Below, piece after piece: positions 56,991-64,000 of a DNA stretch of 64,000 nt. Position numbers and translations under genes: made by a program. The first letter of the stretch is position 1. Each line of letters opens with the position of its first letter. Source of the stretch: Nymphaea colorata (lineage: Eukaryota > Streptophyta > Magnoliopsida > Nymphaeales > Nymphaeaceae); NCBI RefSeq assembly GCF_008831285.2, contig NC_045149.1, positions 13,542,629 through 13,606,628 on the forward strand, in the 5' to 3' direction. The notes under the pieces are model-generated. The model saw only the letters and a list, made by a program, of their open reading frames with translations, searched no databases and was not told the DNA's origin.

Positions 56991-57365
56991 GGGGGCATTT
57001 GGTGGCCTTGAATTTTTTCTAGAATTAAAATTCTAGAAACAAAATTTCACCATGTCAATTCAGTTCTAGTTTTGCTTTGTGCTTGATATTCTAGAATTTT
57101 TTTATTCTTGAATTGAAAATAGCTTGTTTGATAAAACATGAATTAAAATTCTAAAATTGATCAATTAGAAATAAAAAAAAATTATAAAATTATAGAATCA
57201 TAATCCCACCCCTCTAAGACAGAATCACAATTCTAGAATTTTGATTCACGCATGAGCCCAGAATTCTATAATCAAATTTATTTTATTTGATATTGAATTC
57301 TTATTTTGTCAAAAATGAGAATTTTAAATCTTGAATTCTACAATTCTGGTCTCATCAAACACCCC
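56991..57365. mobile_element. MITE-like element with TTTGGTGGCC/TAGAATT ends
   Basis: Starts GGGGGCATTTGGTGGCCTTG and ends CTGGTCTCATCAAACACCCC, whose reverse complement is GGGGTGTTTGATGAGACCAG: imperfect terminal inverted repeats of the GGG..TTTGGT type seen in plant hAT and Harbinger-related MITEs. The interior is AT-rich with repeated TAGAATT/AATTCTA blocks that continue the inverted symmetry. I could not define a target duplication with confidence, so the superfamily is open. Confidence 0.55.
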
Positions 57366-58541
57366 GCTATATGAAAGAAGGAACACCCAATGATAGCAAT
57401 GGAAATCCTACCCTAAGGATGAAAAGTGACCTCGACAATACATGCAGAATTCCAAATAATGCAGAAAATTGAAAATCAATAAATCAGAAAACAGGATTAA
57501 AAACAGTACGATAGAGTTCCAAAAGGACAACAAAGTGAGAACTTCACCGAAAAGTATCTAAGAAAATCAGGTTCTCTGTGGGAAGATGGTTAACTAAAAA
57601 CTGGTCAAACCAAAGCAGCCGATGCCTTAGACAACTAAAAGTATATAAAAAAATTTATAATAAGCTAAATTTTGGAGTACTAATGTCTTTCCTTGCTTCT
57701 AAAGCATATATAGAAATACAAAGTCAATTCATTATTTTTACTCGTAATTCTCTCTTTTTTCTCTCACAATCTCTCTTAAATGGTGCAACTTTTGATTGTC
57801 TTTGAGCCTCTCGACGTGAATTGAATGTTTTGAACTTTCATACATCATCGTTTTTGCTCAAATATTTAGATTACATCATTTTAGTCTCAAACTTCATTTG
57901 AGATTATATGGGATTCAATTATCCAAACCGAATTTCTTGTATGAGAGAAACAAAACATAAGTTGCATATATATAACTGATTCCATATATCTAATCAATTT
58001 GCACATCTATTTTATTCTTTTTGTTGGTTTTCTTTAAATATTCGTAAAACCTACCTCTTTTCGTCCATTTAAGTGGAGCATCCATTTAGGCGGAACAGGT
58101 TATTTGTGGTGCTTTTCCATGAAAGAGTGTGAAAAGTAGTGTCCTCCCATGGCACGTAGTATGAGGCAAGCAACCATCCCGTTGCTTAGGACCTGTTTGG
58201 GTTTTCCAAGCAAACACATGGCAGCATGTCCCCCTATGCCATGCGCCCCCGGCCTACCCAGTCAAGGCCGGCGGAGGCACATGCTGTTAGCGGGGGACAC
58301 ACCGCCCCATCATCATAGATTTGAGGTTTGTCTAGATGATACTTAAAAGCAGTTTGAGAAATAGTGAAAAAACGCAGCCTCTGTTTACTGGTTATTTATT
58401 TGACTGCTGTAGGTTAGCAATTCGTAGCTCTCCCAATATCGGGAATTCTTTTGCCAATTGAATCTTCAGAGGCAAATCCGTCCAGAGTCTTTGCCCGCAA
58501 TACTCAAAGTTAGTGCTTTTGTGGCTTCAACACTTTTAGTG

Positions 58542-58576
<35 letters not shown>

Positions 58577-59087
58577 TGGTCAAAACTGGTAAGGAGTAAA
58601 AATCAAACCTATTAAAATAAATTTAAAATATTTTTTATGCAGTCTAACGAATGATTTGGTGAGAAACATATATTAAGTTAGTTTTTTTTTTTTTTACTTT
58701 AGAATTTTTTTAATGATAAAAAACTGAATGACTTTTATCTCATCAAAATCAAAATTCTGATAGTAGAAAAGATTTTTTTTACTAAAAATAACTTAAACTA
58801 AAACATTGATTTATACAAAACTAGTGTTTATAAATAAATTAAGAGGTTAACATTTTATTTAAAATATTTTTAAAGCAGATTTAAGTGGTTTGGGTTTTAT
58901 CGCTTACCCCTTACCCAAGTGGCCTGTTATTTACACTTGGATAAAAATATTTCAAACATAAAACTTAACTGAAAAAGAAAAATATACAAATCAATCAAAA
59001 TAAAAATTTAAATATAGATCGTTTGTTTGGGTCATCTTTGGTAACAGTAACAATCTATTACTGTCCTATGAACCTACTTAAGAAAGT
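57366..59087. other. Intergenic DNA without recognisable gene
   Basis: AT-rich. Includes a (TA)n microsatellite at 58546-58572 and poly-T/poly-A tracts. A GC-rich patch near 58210-58310 contains no recognised gene. Confidence 0.45.
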
Positions 59088-60273
59088 AAGGCAGATTCAT
59101 AATACATCATCACAAGTGTTTCATGAATATGCTTCAATTTTGGAATAGATTCATGGAACATTAAGTTGTCAAAAGGATGGGTGTGATCAAATGTTCTAGA
59201 AAAAAAGGTTTTAATATCAGAAAAAGTTAAAATATAAATGCTACTATAAGAAACAACAGATAAGGTTGAATTTCACAAAAAATCCCCAGATTAGTTTAGA
59301 AATTAAGACCATCTATTTTTATGTGTGAAAGAAATGGAAAGGATCCTGTTCTCTCTCCTCCCGAGCAGTAATCTCCCCTTTTGCCTCCCTTTTCAATCAA
59401 GCTCTCTTTCATAATATATATCCTTAACTAGGTGAAGAAAATGAGCTAAAAAGCTCAAGATTGCTGGGAACTGAGGAAAATAATTAGTAGATATACGATT
59501 ACATTTAAGTATAAGCTTTTTAGAAACTATTGATTTATTATCTGATGTCACCATAAATCAAAACCAGCGGTAGGCTGCCCGTAACTCATCATAAAAGAAA
59601 CTTAACTCTACAAGGCAATTTTGCCTCCAGCAAGCTTTGTTTCCATTCAAACCATATGAAGATGAAGGTCCAAGAAGAGAAGGCAGATTCATAATACATC
59701 ATCACAAGTGTTTCATGAATATGCTTCAATTTTGGAATAGATTTATGGAACAGTAAGTTGTCAAAAGGATGGGTGTCATCAAATGTTCTAGAAGAAAAGT
59801 TTTAATATCAGAAAAAGTTAAAATATAAATGCTACTATAAGAAACAACAGATAAGGTTGAATTTCACAAAAAATCTCCAGATTAGTTTAGAAATTAAGAC
59901 CATCTATTTTTATGTGTGAAAGAAATGGAAAGGATCCGGTTCTCTCTCCTCCCGAGCAGTAATCTCCCCTTTTGCCTCCCTTTTTAATCAAGCTCTCTTT
60001 CATAATATATATCCTTAACTAGGTGAAGAAAATGAGCTAAAAAGCTCAAGATTGCTGGGGACTGAGGAAAATAATTAGTAGATATACGATTACATTTAAG
60101 TATAAGCTTTTTAGAAACTATTGATTTATTATCTGATGTCACCATAAATCAAAACCAGCGGTAGGCTGCCCGTAACTCATCATAAAAGAAACTTAACTCT
60201 ACAAGGCAATTTTGCCTCCAGCAAGCTTTGTTTCCATTCAAACCATATGAAGATGAAGGTCCAAGAAGAGAAG
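59088..60273. repeat. Recent tandem duplication, period 592 bp
   Basis: Units 59088-59681 and 59680-60273 both run from AAGGCAGATTCATAATACAT to AAGGTCCAAGAAGAGAAGG. I count about 8-9 differences in 592 bp (about 98.5% identical), making this the youngest large duplication in the window. The unit is non-coding, AT-rich, and lies immediately upstream of the possible promoter at 60336. Confidence 0.95.
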
Positions 60274-60329
60274 GAAAAGATACCAGCTGATATTGGTTCA
60301 CATGCGTCTGTAGCTCTTAGCGCCTTAGT

Positions 60330-60365
60330 TTTCTGTATATATACCCATATGATCTTCCTTTCTTA
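60330..60365 (+). promoter_or_regulatory. Possible TATA box and start region
   Basis: CTGTATATATACCCATATG (TATA core 60336-60343) followed by a CT-rich leader-like stretch (60405-60520). Downstream a short frame encodes VALLSLTSDLCFQAQKITCG followed by DQQCR, resembling a secretion signal followed by a cysteine-containing stretch, but the frame is short, has no clear start and belongs to no family I can name. The hairpin at 61157-61389 lies about 820 bp downstream and could belong to a transcript from here. Confidence 0.25.
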
Positions 60366-61156
60366 TCATATGTGTCCACATCAACCTATCCTATTTCCGC
60401 CAGCCGCTTCCCTCTGCAGTGCAGATCTAGGAAGAAGCAGTCATTGCTCATAACCAACTTCACCCTCTCTCCTTATCTTCCTCGTGTCGCTCTGTTATCT
60501 CTCACATCTGATCTTTGTTTCCAAGCTCAAAAGATCACCTGCGGTGACCAACAATGCCGGTTGGTAATTATACTGATTTAGTCTTAATGTGTACGTCTAT
60601 AAATACTACTAAAGAGTGTTACAATAGGAGGCATAGTGAATCTTATCAACGATTTTGCAGTAGAGGATTTTCTACTGCTATGAAAGCCGGAATGAATGGC
60701 CAGATGGCATTTCATTGGATATATCACTTCTTCCTTATGGAAACTAATAAGAGAGCTATAACTCATGCTATGTAGTTGGTACCCAGAAAATTGACGAGAT
60801 AGTATATATGTGACAACATTAACTATTTTGGTCATATAATTTAATGTACGTACTTAAATTTTAATGCACTATGTTGGGCATGCAGGGGGAGTATATCATG
60901 GACGGAGCTCTCTGTAAATAATTTTTTTTTTGTCTTGATTCTTTTCCTTTCTTTCTGAGTTGGTTTTCTTGAACATTCTTTTACTCTTTTCTAATTAAGG
61001 TGGAAACACCATCTCTCCCAGCAGCATTCCATCAAAAGAAGAGAGTAAGAAAGCACACAAAAACGAAAACCAGAAAAGAAGAAAGAAGGGAACGGATGCA
61101 GAAGGAAGGTGGTACTGAGGAAAACAGAACGATCATTTTGAATCTATTTTCCAATA

Positions 61157-61389
61157 CCACCGATGCCGAATGGCTTCACCCGGGAGGACTCATCCCGATC
61201 CTTACCATTTCCTTTGTCTTGAATTCCTGCAGACCCAGCGAAACCGTAGTTTCTTCTTCTAGACAGTACTCTCATTGTTTCTGTCATTTTGCTGCACTAG
61301 CAGGCATTCAAGACGAGAAATGGTAAGGATCGGGAAACAAAGCGTCTCTTATTTAAGGCGTCCCGAGTGAAGCCGTATAGCATCGGTGG
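61157..61389 (+). ncRNA. Candidate hairpin RNA (small-RNA precursor-like inverted repeat)
   Basis: The left arm 61157-61230 and right arm 61300-61389 are imperfect reverse complements with a loop of about 69 bases. The distal block CCACCGATG pairs with CATCGGTGG; GGCTTCAC pairs with GTGAAGCC. The central 19 bases TCCCGATCCTTACCATTTC (61193-61211) pair perfectly with GAAATGGTAAGGATCGGGA (61317-61335). The loop-proximal TCTTGAAT-CCTGC pairs at 13 of 14 positions. An asymmetric bulge of about 18 bases lies on the right arm. The shape fits a plant miRNA or hairpin-siRNA precursor, but no known miRNA is recognised with certainty and transcription is not shown. The strand is undetermined; + is given because of the upstream TATA. 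Confidence 0.5.
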
Positions 61390-62344
61390 TTCTAAATACG
61401 AATCGCTCCTCGGAAACAGATTCCAAGTGATGGTTCCATTCTTTACAAGTACCACTTTCTTTTGCATCCGTTCCTTTCTTTTCTCATCTTGTTACGGTTT
61501 TCGCTTTTGCATGCTCTCTTTCTCTCTCTAAAATCACATTACTGTCATATGGGTTTCAAAAGAATGATCTAATTTGAATAAAAAACAGTTCTCTCTAACA
61601 TCTTCAATGTTTTTTCCCTCTTCGTTAGGTCCCGTTCTCCAATCTCTACATACATGCCATTAGGCCTGCATGAACAATTTTACCTTGATACGCTATTAAA
61701 ATTCTCCTGCTTTCTTGCAGTCTTTTTGTTTAATCTCGAAGTCTTCCAAGTATCATGCGGCAGCATGTGAACATCAGCTGTTGTGTCTCGGGAACATAAA
61801 ATTTTGTATTGATTTACTCATTCCACCAAGGGAGTACAGATGCATAAAAGCTAGCTAGTTATTGCATATCACCATCTTAGAACATGAATAATAGTGGCAT
61901 GTCATTTAAACGTACAACTTTTAGGAGCTAGAGATCAAGAGATTCACAAATTTTCTACTCGCAACCTGTCGTCACCTGGTTTTTTGTTCAGTCCATTAAA
62001 TTTTTCAAAGAGGTTAGACACTGTTCTTTGTATTTGAATAAAATGCCTATGGTGGAACAAGTAAGAGAACAAGAGGACTTGTAAACATCCAGGAAAATTG
62101 ACATCAATATATAGCAACAGGATTGTAACATCGGTAGATTCAACACAGTTTCCATCTATTTCCCTTTTATAATTCTACTTCCAACCACCCATCTTTCTTG
62201 GCACACTCAATCTCTTTCTCGTTAGTCCTTTGTGCCCCTAGAAGCCCAAGTGGGTTATATACGCTGACCTATGCACAAAATATTTGTGCATAGGCCTTGT
62301 GATGCTGCCACGTAGTGACCAAAGATTTTGAGATTCGATAAAGC
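61390..62344. other. Intergenic DNA without recognisable gene
   Basis: The first 50 bases may weakly extend the hairpin. Otherwise nothing recognised. Confidence 0.4.
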
Positions 62345-62720
62345 AGATACAAAATGATCAGTCTGGATATATAGGTCGTTATGACTAATATACCCCTCTG
62401 AGCGGCAAAGGAGCGTCTCCATTTTTTTCTCACTCATGTCGCTATGTCATAATAATTATCTCATACTCCTGTTGTTATCTCATACCTATTATCTTATGTC
62501 TTGTCAATTTCGCATAGCTGCAGTCATTATTTCATACCACGCCCTGACATTATCTTAGATACTATGAATACCAGATAATGACATAGTTAAGAATATTTGT
62601 TGTGCATGTATAATGTTAGGGCACATTGAAATAAATGTGCATACTATAGTAGAGTTCACCCCTTAGGTGTATGCTTGTTTTGTACATTGGGTGGCATACA
62701 GAACTCATTCCCTGTAGAAA
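62345..62720. repeat. Dispersed repeat R1, copy 2
   Basis: Matches 3130-3620: ATGACTAATATACCCCT, a (TTATCTCATA)-type core, GCATGTATAATGTTAGGGCA and AAATAAATGTGCATACTA, then TTGTACA. The core is shorter than in copy 1 and lacks most of the inverted half. Confidence 0.6.
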
Positions 62721-64000
62721 CCTGCATTGGTCAGTCGTGTGAAAAAGTAGGGAAGTAGAATGAGGAAAGCAAAACAAGGACAAAAGGTAAAGAAAAGAAC
62801 TTGCAAAAAGAGGCATATAAAGTCTGAAGGGCACCTACGGGGAAGTTTGACAATACAAACATGTATCCATTTCCATGAATATGCTCAAAAAATTAGGGCA
62901 GGTTTATACAACAGTTTAACCGTCAAAATGTTTCATGAACATGCTATTTTTGTTTCACATCTTGCCCTTTTGATTGGGGATTTGTTTATTATTATTTTTT
63001 ATTTGGTTCAGCCATTTTGGGCATGTGGAGCTTGTGTGCAAAAAGGCCCATTGGTGGAAAACGAGAAGCATAGTGTAGCCCTGCAAAGAGTGTAAAGAAA
63101 CTTTGATGCAAACCAGTCTAATGGCCCCTTCTAGAACAAGCAAAAGGCAAAATTCGATCAGGCTACAAAAAAAAGAAAGAAGAGAAAATCAGTTTTTTTG
63201 TAGTTTAGGATATCTAAATTAAACAAAACATCACCGAGAAAGAAAACTGGCGAGCTTTTCCCATCACCAAAATCAGTTTTCTCGAAGTTTGAAACATACA
63301 AGTTAAAGCAAAAGCAGGTTTTTTCTCTTGCAATTTGCCACATATAAACGGAACCGATGAATCAGAATATCCTTAAAATTATTCAAATGCCTGGTTTTTC
63401 TCTATAAAAGGACAAACGATCCTCAACATAATAGTGATGACCCTTACATTTTGCTATGTTCAAAATAGGCTAGTGCAACAGCCATGTATCCTTTTAAATT
63501 GTCTAAAAAATAAGAAAATACAAGAAACATAATAGTTAACATTACAAAAATTCTTAAAATTAGAAAATTATATATCTGAAATGCAAAAAAAAAAAAATGG
63601 CCACCTCAACAAAAGTTTTAAAGCAAAATTAACTTCAGCCAAGATGGATTATTGTAAGATGCAAATGTTGGTGCTGCTATTTTCTTTAACATGTCAAGAT
63701 GTTCAAATATGAATGTATAAAAAATGCAAAAATTAACTCAAATATTCGTCTCTCAGGTTTTCGCGCTTGAATCTCTCACTTATAGCAAAACCTTTTGCTA
63801 CTTTTGGGTGAGTGGGAGGAAATCCCACTATCCGAGTGAAGGCTGAAGTTCCCTTCGCCCTTCTCCCTTCCTTTCCCCTATTTTCCCAAATTGAGTAGTA
63901 CCCTCGCCATACTTCAACTTGCATATAGGTGCCCCTTTTGCTATTTGGTAGTGACGTTTGAACCTTTTGCACATTTTAAACCAACAGCCCAAGTCATCTC
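62721..64000. other. Intergenic DNA without recognisable gene
   Basis: AT-rich with poly-A tracts. Short frames on both strands (for example 62760-63095) show no motif. CTCTATAAAAGG at 63401 is TATA-like but has no gene after it. Confidence 0.4.

Noticed and set aside
60998-61326. 108-codon open frame overlapping the hairpin as a protein-coding gene
   Set aside because: Basic low-complexity start, no domain, and its second half is the hairpin's left arm and loop.

Overview
This is nuclear DNA from a flowering plant. It is AT-rich and almost entirely intergenic and repetitive. The evidence for a plant is: Ty1/copia retrotransposons with the plant-type initiator-methionine tRNA primer-binding site; a CACTA transposon with a 3-bp target duplication; an exon of a plant purple acid phosphatase with a canonical splice donor and acceptor; and dispersed AGCTCGA-rich repeats common in plant intergenic DNA. 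I cannot place it in a family or order. I recognise no complete, intact protein-coding gene, no rRNA or tRNA, and no CRISPR or bacterial-type system.

Layout. 1-4.0 kb: AT-rich DNA with one copy of a short dispersed repeat (R1). 4.0-20.5 kb: three diverged copies (A 4040-8290, B 14030-18650, C 18650-20480) of a long repeat containing a fold-back element in three states. Copy B carries a 1181-bp CACTA insertion whose empty site survives in copy A. Two decayed copia fragments (Copia-B 8504-c.12400, Copia-C c.12480-14008) lie between copies A and B. 20.2-23.2 kb: part of a repeat shared with 48.7-50.2 kb, a 21-G run, a 100-bp tandem duplication and a field of short inverted repeats. 23.2-29.2 kb and 34.7-40.7 kb: two full-length copia insertions of one family (Copia-A1, A2) with paired LTRs and perfect 5-bp target duplications. 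Between them lie a LINE endonuclease fragment, a CACTA remnant and the phosphatase exon. 41-48 kb: a long (TA)n tract, a fold-back element joined to an inverted duplication of an unidentified promoter plus first exon, and a tandem duplication containing antisense copia RT fragments. 48.7-52.8 kb: more duplicated intergenic DNA and a second fold-back copy. 52.9-56.4 kb: a 5'-truncated third Copia-A copy (A3). 57-64 kb: a MITE-like element, a recent 592-bp tandem duplication, a possible promoter, and an imperfect hairpin at 61157-61389 that could be a small-RNA precursor.

How it fits together. The coherent story is the Copia-A family. A1, A2 and A3 all lack the integrase catalytic core at the same junction and a central part of RNase H. 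A2 and A3 additionally share a gag deletion. This looks like a lineage of already defective elements that kept transposing, presumably with proteins supplied in trans. By-eye LTR divergence is about 3% for A1 and about 7% for A2. The rest of the window is shaped by fold-back structures and tandem or inverted duplications. Two inverted repeats (43.6-44.5 kb and 61.2-61.4 kb) are the best candidates for something functional, as sources of hairpin RNA. All alignments here were made by eye.
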